A stretch of DNA of 64,000 bases from Eudromia elegans (Eukaryota > Chordata > Aves > Tinamiformes > Tinamidae). A program made the position numbers and the translations under genes. Positions 1-11,464 of the stretch are shown here, in pieces (the first letter of the stretch is position 1; every line of letters begins with the position of its first letter). The stretch lies in NCBI GenBank assembly GCA_003342815.1, contig PTEX01000055.1:2194986-2258985 (forward strand), given 5' to 3'. Under the pieces are notes generated by a model. The model searched no databases. It saw nothing but the letters and a program-made list of their open reading frames with translations, and was not told where the DNA came from.

Positions 1-79
1 GTGTGTGGATGTTGTTTTTCCTTTTCTGGAGCCGAGCACTCCAGGGACTTGTGTTAAACTCCGGGACTCCTTAGATCCT

Positions 80-268
80 CACGCTGGTTCTGCCGCTTAT
101 TTATTGTTAGGCCTCAGGCTAGTCACTTAACCTCTCGCCGCCCTAATTTCCCTGTCTAGAAAATTATATTTACTTACTTCTCCTGGGGATTGTGCAGGGC
201 TTAATGAATGCCTGTAAGGGATTTGGAGCTCCTCAGATCTGAGATGATAGAGGACTGCAAAGCACTCC
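80..268 (+). repeat. Ancient MIR-like (tRNA/CORE) SINE
   Basis: The order of motifs follows the MIR/CORE-SINE plan read forward. It has a 'ctgccgcttatttattg' stretch, then 'agtcacttaacctctc', a pyrimidine stretch 'ccctaatttccctgtct', 'gaaaattatatttactta', and a tail resembling 'tttggagctcctcagatc'. MIR-like SINEs are non-coding, RNA polymerase III-derived retroposons of early amniote age. The copy is heavily diverged and I see no A/B box worth trusting. It ends where a CpG-dense patch begins, so part of it may lie in or next to a transcription start region; that is inference. Confidence 0.6.
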
Positions 269-430
269 TCGTGCGTGCGAGAGCGCGGGAGCGAGCGCGT
301 GCCCGCGTGCGGGAGGCTGACGGCATTCCTGGCCTGTCCGCAAGCGCGATCGGCAGGGGAGGGCTGCGCTGCGCTGCGCTGCGTGCTTGCACTCGAGCTC
401 CTCTTCCCTGCGGCCTTCGCAGACCTGCTG
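265..430. promoter_or_regulatory. Small CpG-dense patch, possible promoter
   Basis: About 24 CpG dinucleotides fall in some 165 bases, against a CpG-poor surround. The run includes GCGCG, CGCGTG and CGATCG-type words and a short (GCTGC) tandem repeat. Unmethylated CpG islands mark many vertebrate promoters, but this one is shorter than usual island thresholds. No TATA box or coding exon is clear nearby. Frames on both strands stay open across it, which is expected of GC-rich sequence and is not evidence of coding. It could be the edge of an island extending left of the window, although bases 1-250 are not CpG-rich. Confidence 0.4.
363..383. repeat. (GCTGC)n short tandem repeat
   Basis: About four copies of a 5-bp unit lie inside the CpG-dense patch. 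It is likely to vary in length between individuals. Confidence 0.7.
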
Positions 431-619
431 CGAAGAGGAGGAGGAGGACAGCGAATGAAGGGAGGGCAGCTAAGCCTGAGCGTTGCCTCCTGTTGGTCCC
501 CTGGATCTTGGTGTCAGTGGGGAAACAGCTGGATCTCCCAGGAATGTGATGATCTTCCTGGGAACTCCGTCTTGCTGCAAGCTATTAGAGAATCCACGCA
601 GCCCCTTGGCCGCTCATTT

Positions 620-2854
620 CTTTAGCGGTAAAATATGAATCTCTGACCAGAAGAAAAAATAGCACCTCCATATAATTAAGCAGCATTAGAATGAGGCCTG
701 TGTTTTTGCTGATGAACTTCAGTGAAAGCAGATGGTCACAATGGTATTAAAAACTAAAGACTTCAGTCAAGCTTTTAATTGAAAACAATTGGACCCTGCT
801 GGATGGTAATTACCTCGGCTGCCTGCAAATAATATCACAGCACTGCTACCTATGAAGGAAGAGCTGAAACTGAGTTAATAAGAACTGCTTGATCTGCATA
901 TAATAAACAAGGAGCATCCAAAACGGTTTTCCCTGGTAGCTTTTCCCCTGCAAGGCGCTTTCAAGTGGTTAGCAGTGTGAAAAGGCACAAACAGGGGACG
1001 AAATTGAAAACTGTAAAGTGGTAGCTGGGTTCATAAAATACCCTGAAGAGCCCGTCTTCCCCCCAGCTCTCTTTTAACAGTTGAAAACCCAGGCAGGTCA
1101 AAGAAAAACGGCAAAACAAAACAAAGAGACAAAACTCTAGATTATCTAGTGTTCGTGCTCCTTGAAAGGTAATAATAGCGGCAGTCTGTCTTTATCTTGT
1201 TTTATCCACTTGGTCCTTATCTTGGCTGATTGACTGAAAGGTCGGGACCTTCTAAACGGTCAGAGGTTTTTTTTTTTGGTTCTTAATTGGATTTTAATGA
1301 TCTTTAACTTAACATGCCTCAATCTCTAACAAAGCAAATGCACTTTGTGGCACATTTTTTTCAGTAATTCTGTAAGTGATTTGATAATTTTCTCACTCCT
1401 CATTCTTTATGCAATGGTCCGATAAGATTTCTAAAGCTAGCCCACTTCAAGTGTTCCATAAAATCCCAGGAACTGCTGTTTGCTATATATTTGTTGACAC
1501 ATAACATGACATTAATACCACTTTTCACAGTCTTTCTTGCTGAGGAAAATGACTTATATTGTTGTGTATTTGTGTCTGGGAGGGAAAAAACAAGTCTTGA
1601 TGTATCTTGCAATCTCATGCCATGGCTGTGGATAAAGCGAACTTCATTTAGCAACCTTCCACATACGCATTATTTTTCATGTGGTGTACTCTTGGGTATG
1701 GTTTTTTTGTTCCCTTATGAACAGGCAAGAAACTCTGTGGCTCTTGAAGACCTTGGAGAGTAGCAGCTGCTGCAATTTTGCAAAATTAATGAGTAGCTGT
1801 GAACTGCTAGTAAAAGTGACGCAATGGTTTTCCATAACATAATATTTTAGAAGCAATGACTTTACCTTCTCTTTCCTTTCTTATGCAAATATTTGTCTTT
1901 TTGATTAGCTTACACTACTATCTCAGTTGACATATCCTAATTTGTACTCAGGAATTCCTGGATATCTTATCCCGAGTGAGAAGTCTCACTTTTCCAAAGC
2001 TTCTGGAGGGTAGGCCAGTGGTTGACAGAGCAGATGTCCTTCTCTGACTGCTGCGCTTTATGCTCAAGTTGATGCCAGAATTTGAGCAGAATTTTGCTCA
2101 CAGCTTTTCTAGTTAATACCTTATCCTACTGAAGTTCACAGTGTTTCAAGGAGCCCAGAATTTGATCTGCTTTGTTACATATAGAATAACAACATCCCAT
2201 TCCCTTTTTTATCAAAGAATTTTTGACAAATTTGCAACTAGGAAGGCCACTTTTCACAAGTATCTTAAGCTACTGGCTGCAGTGATGTATCAGTCTTATA
2301 TTAGCCACTTCTAGCTCTACAGTGTATGATCATGTATTCTAATTGCTGCTTGCAGCTTCAAGTGAGGTGGTACGGAGTATATTGTTTTAAAGGTATATGT
2401 AAGGCATAAGCTCTATTGATCTATAGTATTCTGAGCAATAAACAGCTGTTGGGTTTGATTACAGCTGAAGGGAAGCTGAAGCATTTAATCTCAAAAGCTG
2501 CTCTGAGTATATTACAGAGCAATTGTAATTATTGCTATTATATGACAAGCTATAGCATAATAAAGGAAGCGACGTCGTTTTTCTTGAAGGCACTTAGAAG
2601 TCTTGTGGTGCTTCTTTTCAGCCTTCCTGATGCTGTCACCTTGGGAGCATGGCAAAATGACACAGTGTGCCAGCTCAGGCAGAGTAATCCTCAAGGGAAA
2701 AAGCCAAGAACAGTTCTGCAAGAGCAGGTCCTCTCAGCTCGCCAGTGTCTTGTCTTCCCAGCATAGAGCTGTGGCCAGTAGCGAGTGCTTAGGGAAGCTG
2801 TACTAGAAAAACAGCTAATACACATATATAACGATGCTGTTTAAATTGCAATCC
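620..2854. other. Non-coding, AT-rich unique-looking sequence
   Basis: I recognise no gene, RNA or repeat. Stop codons are frequent in all frames and the longest open frames (about 90-116 codons) resemble no known protein. Around 770-910 there are many TAATTA/AATTG-type words of the sort seen in conserved non-coding elements, but conservation cannot be judged from one sequence. Confidence 0.5.
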
Positions 2855-3425
2855 TCCATGCTTCTGGCAATCTCTGCTTTCAGGACATCTGTACTGTAGG
2901 ATATAACCATGCCTTTTTGTGTCTAATAGCCCTAGATGGTCCTTATTTTTTTTCATTACTTTGTTTAATTGCTTTTTGAACCATTTTATAATCTTGGCAT
3001 TCAAAATATCTTGTGGCAGCACGTCATACACTTCTGTCACGTGACTTTGTTAAATAGAACTTTTACTGTTCTTGGTTTTAAACATTTTGCTTGATGATAT
3101 TTCGGCACTTATTCTTGTGTTACAAAAGGCAGAGTACAGTTGTTCAGTGCTCATCTTTACAGTACAATTCATAACACAGAGATCTCTGTCTCATCATGTT
3201 CAGCTGTCCCTGTATTTTCCATGGCTTTGTTTAATTAGTATCTCCCTTTATCAAAGCTGACCAAGACCAAGATGCTCATCATTCTTGTCCTCTCTGTCCC
3301 TTTCCTCATTCCACTGGGTGCTTTTCGAGAGGGAATAACCAGATTTTTTCATACAGTGTTTTAAGATGGGAACTTCTGCATGTCTGTTATGGTTTCCTTT
3401 TTAGGTATTGCATGATTTATAGTTA
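2855..3425 (-). mobile_element. Ancient CR1 LINE fragment (ORF2 C-terminus and 3' region)
   Basis: Read on the plus strand, the segment follows the reverse complement of the old amniote CR1 consensus over more than 500 bases. Landmarks are 'cttctggcaat', 'tagccctagatgg', 'ctttttgaacca', 'aatcttggcattcaaaata', 'cttgtggcagcacg', 'ggttttaaac', 'attcttgtgttac' and finally 'ttttcgagaggg', 'accagatt' and 'ttttaagatggg'. On the minus strand a frame ending near 2790 reads VLPQDILNAKIIKWFKKQL. This corresponds to the NSLPxDVVxAKTIxGFKKxL signature at the C-terminus of CR1 ORF2, just after the reverse-transcriptase domain. The copy is 5'-truncated, as is normal for CR1, carries several indels and is certainly inactive. 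Confidence 0.8.
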
Positions 3426-4699
3426 TTAGACAGATTAGAGGCAACGTATTTCATGTAATTCTGAAGAGAGAGAGAACTAAGCAGAGATTTTTAAAAGCTA
3501 AGAAGCCGTATAAAATATTGTTGAGTCTAAATTTGTCTGATGTTGAACTTAAAATTTAAAAGAAACTCCATAAACCAGGTAAGACTTTTTCCCCTAAAAA
3601 GTAAAGAGGAAATTAAATTAATAGATTAGTGATTTTTAAAAAGCAACAACAAAAAGCTTCCCATTGTCATACCCGCAATAAAAGATTTACAGCAGTCAAG
3701 CCTGAAACAGGATGGTGTTTACAAAGGCTGACTTTGGCTGCAGGTCACCAGTGTCAGCTCTCTAAATCATTTCTTCAGTGTTTCCCCACAGAACACAGAG
3801 GAAAAACTAACTTCTGTTGGCCATAGTTGAATTACCTCTCAAAATTGGAAAGTGAAAAATAAAGCTTAAATGACTCTTCCGAACCTAAGTACTCACCTTG
3901 GGCAGAAACACCAAAAATAAATGGAGCCTACATAGTGACAAATGAATTGGGCCATTAGCTATTATGTAGATAAAATAGAATGGTATTAAAAAGCCATCAG
4001 ATGCACTTTTTAATCTATGTTGATTTAAAAATGACACGGCTCTTCTGTATTTTGATTCCTTTAGGGAGAATCTTGAATCCCTATGGTCAAGGGTAGTCGC
4101 TAGTCATTGCCAAATGCTGAATGCAGGCAGAGGTTACCTCTTTTGAGAACTTTTTGAACTAACTTTGGGAAAGTGAGAGTGGCTGGCATGCTTCCTGCTT
4201 TCTGTTTCACAGCCCATCTTGCTTTCACTTCTGCCTTTAGTATAGGAAGCCTTCAAAGAGATGATACTGTATGCTTAGCTTTTGCTGAATGAATCCATGC
4301 TTGGGTGTCAGACTTCTCTGGATTAGCAGGCAAATGCAAAATGTCTCAGGTTTGGTTTCTCTCTTATGACATCTTTTCTGAAACTTTAGAATATTTGATG
4401 CTTCCCATGACCTTCATGTGAAACTCTATGTATCCATGGCTCTAGTGTGCTGGAGGCTGAGTCTGGTGCAGTTTTCTTTATTATGAAAGATTCTTATTGC
4501 AACAGCCTTTAAACCTTCTTTGTAGTGGTTTCATATGAGAGTCACAAGTCTTCTGGGAAACTTGTCTAGAGTTTCTCATTACAATGGTATGAGAGTCTTG
4601 TGAGTCTTGTGAATGCAGGTTTTTCAGTTAGAATTTGCTAAATAAAATTTCCATGGGGAAATCTTTGGGTTCTTCACAGAGAGTTGGTGCTGAAGTGCT
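3426..4699. other. Non-coding sequence, nothing recognised
   Basis: AT-rich with short A/T homopolymers. The longest open frame is about 65 codons (3629-3826) and matches nothing known. A small direct repeat, 'gagtcttgtgagtcttgtga', occurs near 4591. Confidence 0.5.
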
Positions 4700-5095
4700 T
4701 CTTTCAGAAGAAGCTGAGACACCTGGGCTTGTTCGTCCTAGAGAGGAGCAAAGTTTGAGGAGACCTGGCATGCAACACCTCAATCTCTCTGAGGAGAACA
4801 GTGAGATGAAGCCATGCTCTTCAGAGGTGCATGGTTGGAGAATGAGAGACAATAGACATGTTGAAACAGGAGAGGTTTAGGGTGAATATACGAAGGAACA
4901 TTTTTATGCTGAGGTCAGTCAAGCACTGGAGGAGGTTGCTCAGGAAGGCTGTGCAATCTGCATTCTTGGAGGATGTCGAAACCCAAATGGAAAAAAAAAA
5001 GTAGTCTGGTCTCATCTCATATCTGACTCTCATCAGGAGGTTGAACTAAGGCTCTTGAGGACCCTTCCAACCTGAATATTCCTATGATCCCATGG
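4700..5095 (+). mobile_element. CR1 LINE 3' fragment, plus orientation
   Basis: Landmarks in CR1 order are 'cacctgggcttgttcgtcc', 'agagaggagcaaag', 'ggagacctgg', 'caggagaggtttagggtga', 'caagcactggaggaggttg', 'tcatcaggaggttgaact' and the terminal 'acccttccaacctgaata'. These follow the end of ORF2 and the 3' UTR of bird CR1. The terminal ATTCTGTG octamers have decayed to 'attcctatgatcc'. It is 5'-truncated and moderately diverged, younger than the copy at 2.9 kb and older than the one at 29.8 kb. An open frame crosses it (4635-4880) but does not represent a host gene. Confidence 0.85.
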
Positions 5096-5681
5096 TGTAT
5101 TTCCTCAGGAAAAAATATATTTCTTGTAACTGTGGATATAAAATTTAAATAAGAATTTGCACCAAAACCAAAATGGCTTGAATTGTTATAAATTTTCCAC
5201 ATTCCTGGGGATACCCTGATACCCTTCACCTAAATTGAGTATCACCAGGTTTCATATTTGGAATGGCACAGATGGTTTAAACTACAGAATTAGCTTACAG
5301 ACACTTCCTAAGGGAAAGAGACAGTTGCAGACTGTTCACAATATCCTTGCTTTCTTTAGGATGCAATTTGAAGAGAATTTTGGTAATGGGAGTGATAGCT
5401 TTGTTTGCCTGTATTATCCCCTTGGTTATGCCAATGAAGATTTCAGCCATTTTCAAGAAAGGCTGTTTGTACCAACAAGACCAAGATTTTGAGGAACTGC
5501 AACTGTTAGTTAAGCTCACCTAGAAACAAAGTGCATGACGCCTTGCATGAGATGAGCCTGACCCTGCACTCTAAACCCCAGCCTTGCTATTGATTCTTGC
5601 GGAATAAAAGTAAGTAAGTTCTGGTCAATCCAATGCTGACTTCTGTTTGTGTTCCTTTGTAAAACTAATTTTTTCCTTCAC

Positions 5682-5702
5682 TATATATATATATATATAT
5701 AT
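5682..5702. repeat. (TA)n microsatellite
   Basis: About ten uninterrupted TA dinucleotides. Confidence 0.9.
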
Positions 5703-6360
5703 CTCCATGTTTGTGTTAATGGAAGCATTGGATTGTTCCAGGGAATAGTATGGAAAATATCCTACAGGGTTCTGTGAGCTTTGGCCATCTCTCTGAAATA
5801 CTCCATCAGTCCGGTGTTTGCTTTGGCACACAGCTGTGAGAGTTTGGAGAGTGTGTGTGTTTATATGCATACAGAGCGAGAGGGTTCCTGCTCATTGTAC
5901 CTTTGTGAGACTGCCAGACTGTCTGGCCTGATCTATTCTCCTGTAAGTGAAAAGGTCTCGCAAGTGCTCATTGTGCGCCTGGACTGGAGCTCGCTATGCG
6001 CCAAGCTTGAAAGGAATTCTGTCAGCTTGAAGAATCAGGTTTCTGCCTGCATATTGTTTACTCTCTATTGTTACAAGTAACACACAAGCTTACTTGTCAC
6101 TGGAGAAATTTTTCTGTCTTCTCTTCGTTTGCTCTGTACACGAGGCAAAATTTCATATAGTACATTTTTGTGGCGCTCTCTGACTAGGCAGTGAGTTTCC
6201 CTTTGGGGAAAGGAGGGAGAGAATTGTCCAGAGGAATGAGAAATAATATATAAAAATCAACCGTAAGATTCAGTTTTGGGTAAAAGACCTGAGCACTGCT
6301 CTTGACAAAGGACATATTTTCTTCCTGTAGAGTGTTGTGTCCTAAAGAAAGATGTGATGA

Positions 6361-6377
6361 TTTTTTTTTTTTTTTTT
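6361..6377. repeat. Poly-T tract (17 T)
   Basis: Uninterrupted T17. I see no retroposon body attached to it on the minus strand. Confidence 0.9.
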
Positions 6378-6642
6378 GGCAAAGGGCATTTCTGTCCAAA
6401 GTAAGATTTCTCTGCTCTGTGTGCCAATTGTCCAGCTTAAAGTTCTAAAACATCCTTTAAAAGGATAAAGGATGACTCCAGCAGTCTATCAGTGATTGTC
6501 CTGCCTGTGATAAGGCTCATTCTTTCTCTGAGCCTCTACTGCAAACTCCCTAGCTGCAAGACCTGGAGAGATACGACCAGATTAGTAACAGTGAAGTATT
6601 TTGATACTGAAGTCTGAAAAGCAGAACTCTATGGAACTCAAA

Positions 6643-6672
6643 TCTCTTTTTTTTTTCTTTCTTTCTTTTTCT
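6643..6672. repeat. Polypyrimidine tract (TTTC)n
   Basis: T-rich run with regular TTTC interruptions; simple sequence. Confidence 0.8.
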
Positions 6673-6773
6673 GAACAAATGTTGTAGCAGTAAGTATTTG
6701 TATCAGCTTCCTTGCCTGGAATGAGTAGCTCGAAAACAAAGATGAATTGATGGGAATTGCCAAGTAACTAGAT

Positions 6774-6816
6774 CCTTGTAGCTAAAACCTGTAGCCTTGT
6801 AACTAGAACCTGTAGC
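6774..6816. repeat. Two-copy 21-bp tandem duplication
   Basis: The unit 'ccttgtagctaaaacctgta' recurs 21 bp later as 'ccttgtaactagaacctgta', with two differences. A local replication-slippage duplication is likely. Confidence 0.75.
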
Positions 6817-6986
6817 CCATGTGACCTTGAATCCCCTCTGTGGTGTATGAATATTTGGAGAAAGATGCAAATATTGCTGAGATAGATGGCTATGGTGAGG
6901 GTCAAGTGACCTGCACTGCTTTTTTGAAAGTTCTGTCTCAGCTTTTGTTTCAGGTGGTAGCTCTGTTATTTTAACCAGGCTGATAA

Positions 6987-7005
6987 TTTATTTATTTATT
7001 TATTT
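6987..7005. repeat. (TTTA)n microsatellite
   Basis: Four to five TTTA units. Confidence 0.85.
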
Positions 7006-8465
7006 TGCTTCACCTATCAAGTTTTTCCATCTGCCTTAACTTTACAAAATATATAACCAAGGAGCACTTTTTTTTTCATTTTGTACTGGGAACATGAAGG
7101 AATTAAAGGATCCAAGACTATAAAACCTCCATCAATAGCTTATGCTCTTTTTCCAATGAGTATTTGCTCTACTGCGTATGCACTGACAGTGCCCTCATGT
7201 TTGTAGTATAATCAACAGTGCCAAACCCTCATGAGCCAAAAGGAAAGGAGCTTTTATTTGGTGTCAGTGATAAATCTGTTTCCACCTTTAAGAATTCCCT
7301 CTTGTCAGTTAGGAACTTCTACTTGAAAAACTCACCTTCTAAGCTTACAAGAAAAGACACTGTAAGGGCCAGATACATTCAAAGAATTACCTCTATAACC
7401 TCCTCTATGAAACATTGTGCAGACCATTCCCTGCCTAGCTGCTCTTGTTGCTCTTCTCTACTTTCCTCCCTGCATTGGGAATAAATATTTGGGCCAAGGC
7501 ACACAATCACAGTTACTCAGTCTCTCCTGAGAGAATGCTCAAACTCCCTGAGACAAAAATAGCAAGAGACTTCTCAAGAAATCCAGTTAGTGAATTTTTC
7601 TGGGTCTTGGCCTGATGGTTTTAGGGATTTGCTTGTCATTATTGAGATCGGGGAAAACCTGGGAAATTTATAGCTGAGAGCCCGCTTAGCCTGGATCCTT
7701 TTAGATCCACCACTGATGCAATGAGACCTTAAGCAAGGACTTTCCTTGTTACGGGTTTTTATTCTATTTTATTTTTTCCCAGAGGCTGAAAATACTGAAA
7801 GCAAATACACCAGTATTGCAGCAGGGTGTAGAGGCTTGCTTTATCAAGGAATCGCCTTATGAAAGCTCTGCTTGTGCAAACTGATCCTATAACACAAGTG
7901 ATATTTCATACTCATAGGCTTCAAAGTGTTGACCACCCAGCTAGTGTCAACAACCAACAAGGTGAAGAATGACCAACAGAGCACCTTTTGCTAGCACTAA
8001 GATTAAACGTTTGTTTCCACATCTTGAACTGCTGTGGCTGAGAGTTCAAAGTGGCGCTGTGCCTGTGTGCGTCCTCTCTGCCAGGCCATGGGCACACGCT
8101 TCTATAAAACTTGTCAGATTTAAGCTGCTGTTGAGAGCTGCAAGGCATCAAGTGCAGCGCTATGCATTTGTGAAGATAAATGAATCAGGAGGAAAAGCGC
8201 TTTTGCTGTGCTGCTGCTATTTTAATGTGAAAGTGAAACCCTGAAATGCTCTGTTCTACTCCAGTAATTCTAAGAGGAGCCTTTCTCCAGAGATCTCTGG
8301 TACCCAGATTAATTGAAATAACTCCAAAGGGCTCTTTTAAATCTAATTCCCTCCCCCATGTTTGCAGTTTCTTTTTCTCTTTTTTACCGCCTCTCCTGTC
8401 TACACTTCCTCTTGAATAAAAAAAACTCTAAAATGTTCTTCTGGAAATGACTTGAATGTAATTCA

Positions 8466-8690
8466 GACGAAGCTAATGTGAAGTCGAGGTTGATTGCTCT
8501 TCTCCCTGAAACTGCCGGCAGTGGCTGAACACCGGCGAGTGTGTTCAAATGTAACTGGGAAGCTCACGAATGAGCTGAACAAAGACGGGGCTGGAAGCTG
8601 GAAATCGCTGCTGCCCTCCTCCCGAAGGACCTTCTCAATTCGCGCCGAACCCTTTGATCGCTGTCCAGCGCGTGCTGATGTGGCAGGCTG
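8466..8690. promoter_or_regulatory. Weak CpG cluster
   Basis: About 13 CpGs in some 220 bases, including CCGGCGAG, TTCGCGCCG and AGCGCGTG, against a CpG-poor background. Several frames stay open (8463-8780 minus, 8494-8751 plus), but both strands are open at once, which suggests composition and not coding. It could be a small regulatory element or a remnant island. Confidence 0.3.
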
Positions 8691-11464
8691 TGCTTGGTCC
8701 ACAGATGTATACATGGGTGGAGGCTGCTGTACACCCCGATCCACCCTGTGACTGTTTCCATAAACACTGCTGTGTGTCACATCTCTGCATGTACTCCTTC
8801 AGCTGAAACATTGGACGGTCACCTGCACACACAGCTCCCTTTTCCTGACATCTGTCTGATAACAGCATTTGGAACCCATGTGCCTGCCTGCATTTTACAT
8901 TTATTATTCTAATTTTGCCAGATGTATTTCTATTTGATGCTGAAATCTAAGACTGTAGGTATAATAGAGCTATAATACAGAGTTCATGTCTTTTTTTAAG
9001 TGGCTGCTCGGAGTGTGCTCCAGTGCCAAGCGCAGGGAGCTCGGGAGGGTGCTGCTCACAGCAAGAGCTCTGCTCTGAGCCCGCTTGTTGAAGCACCTCC
9101 TGCTGAACACCTGCTTTAGGGTGGTATTTTAGCTCCATGTTCTTCTAACAGTGATTTTAGTCCCAGGCTTAGTGGCTTCTTTAGAACCCTTGAGTCAAGC
9201 ACTAGTTCCTTAAGTTTTTCTACAGTCATTTATATGTGAACGTTGACATGGTAACTTACAAAATGAGCTGAAATCTGAGGACAAAGGCTAGATGCTTAAA
9301 AGGTAAAGGGAGTGTGAATCAGTACTAGATTACCTTGTGCTTCTCTTTTATTTGTTTATAGGTATTCTTTCAATAGGAGGTTGGTGAAGATGCTTGCTTC
9401 TGCCAAGCTGTCTCCACAGCTTTCAGAGGTTGTCTCCAACACTGTGGCACAAGTAGACTTTTTTGTGACTGAAGACTGTCTGCAGCAGACTGCATGTCAT
9501 CAGTAATGAGAAACATAGCTTTCTATAAAGCCTTCAAGTGAACTTGATCTAGTATTTTTCCAGGCTCCTGTATTATTTTTATCGGATACTTAGAAAATGC
9601 TATAAGAATTATCCCATTTCCACTCAAAATCTCTCTGGCGATCTCCTATAGCACTTTTATCCTCTTATTAAATGACATGAAGAAGGCAGATTCAGTACCT
9701 CTTGCAGGCTGTGCAAGGGATGTTGCAACCCTACAATTACTAGTCTTGTGCAAATCCTGAAATTGCTTGAAGAGGTTTTAGCAACCTGCCCTGTCTCTCC
9801 TCAGCTCTTCCCTCCCTGCAAACTGCATCAAAGGTCAGTGAAATAAATTTTGCCCAGGCAATTGAAAAGCAATGTCACAGCATCTCCTGATTCCTTCAGG
9901 TTTCCACACCAACAAAGCTAAAGCAATATGTATGCAAGTGCCTAGTGCAGGTGACTACTCCTAGAATTGCAAAATCGCCATGAGCCTGGCAGAGCTCAAG
10001 CTAAGTGTCCTGCTGGTGCCATCAGAAGGGTCAGACCATGTCAGTGGTAGGTACACATGGTTTGGGCACTGGCCTCCTGCAGTCCTAGAAACAGCGAGTT
10101 TTGCATTGCCCTTGTCTCGCCCCTTCCCCCTGCTTGTCATGGGGCTGGAGAGGTTTGAGCTTGGCCCCCTGTCCCCAGGGCAGCAGCATGCGGGTCTGCC
10201 TGCTCTGCACGAACTCTGGCTGTACCCCTGCCTTGTGTTGCTCTATAGCTGGGTAGTTACAGCAATAAAATCCTCTGTTGTTTCAAGTAACCCCTTTAGC
10301 ACTCAAGCAGAGAATACTCTGTCTCTCAGTACTGGGTAGAAGATGAGACTGTAGGTCACTCTTACACCGTTACTGCACCCATGATGGGCACTGTGGTGCT
10401 TCTGAGCTCGTGTTAGGAACCAGGCTGAATGCCTGGAGTCTTGAAGCAGCTTGTGAATGTGGTGCCGTGGGACCATGTGCCTGCAGCTGGTGGTAGCCCC
10501 TTCTGCTGCTCCCCATGGAGTCTCACGTCACCTCCAGCTCCAGGAGAGCTCCGTCCATGGGGAATTGGCTCCCCAAAATGCTTACCAGGTTGATCGGCCC
10601 CAAAGCTGCATGTGAGGATAAGGCCTTTATCCTGGCCCTGAATTGCAAGGCTCCCCTTAGGTGAAACACTACTGCTGGCACAGCTTGAGGGAAAAATGGA
10701 CTTGCTTTTAGAGTGCAACCTGTCTTTGAAATGATTTTAAACGTTCACATTTTTTATGCAGCGTTTTGGAACGTTTCAGTTACTTCCATTTGGAATTCAA
10801 TTCCGCTCTCTGTTAATCAATAACAGGTCTTAACAAAACAATATCTCACAAGAGACACAAGCACACAGTGCTGAACAAAGCAAAACAGCCAGTGGCTTAC
10901 AGCAACAATTGCTGCTACACAATGGGTTTTCAAAGCTCAGTATATATTTTGTCCCTGGTGGGAAAACCATAACAAGACTGAATTAGTGGCTAGGCTTGCC
11001 AAAGGGAGAAATTAAAGTGTGACTGCTTGTCTGACACCTTGAAGTACCTTTATTTATTCTGGGGGAGAGGACAGCATGAGGAAATAAGCCACCGATTAGG
11101 GAAAAATATTTGCTGTTGCTTCCAGATGTGTGCTGTGGTACTACATGCACGTACGCAGGGCTTGGTCCAAGTCAAAGGGGCCGGCAGCATTTTCTTGTGA
11201 GAGGACTCCCAAGAGGAGCTCTCGGAGAAGCGGGCACAATCTGTAGAGCTGGAGAGTGGCCGGGAGCTGGGGAAGAAGTGTGGCATTCAAGGGTAGGACA
11301 GGCTGGGAGTCCCTTGACTCTGATGGGGGAGGCTGAAGGCTGATTTGCAGGTGTTTGTCTGGTGAGGGAGAGCAAAAAGGGAAAGACTGTGCAAGAGCAA
11401 AGCGAATTCCTTCCTGCATGCGATTCCTTCCTAGCCTGCAGACTTCACTGCTCATCTGTGGATC
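8691..11464. other. Non-coding sequence, moderate GC
   Basis: No repeat family or gene recognised. Open frames at 9980-10339 (plus, 119 codons) and 10413-10718 (minus, 101 codons) have no domain I know. At 11110-11455 three frames on both strands are open over the same bases, again a sign of composition. Confidence 0.45.

Larger units (their letters stand above)
5096..8465. other. Non-coding sequence with microsatellites
   Basis: No gene or dispersed repeat recognised. It contains an AT dinucleotide run, poly-T and polypyrimidine tracts, a 21-bp duplication and a TTTA repeat, listed separately. Open frames up to 99 codons (5781-6080) have no coding support. Confidence 0.5.

Noticed and set aside
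4635-4880. 81-codon plus frame
   Set aside because: Lies in a CR1 3' fragment and is not a host gene.
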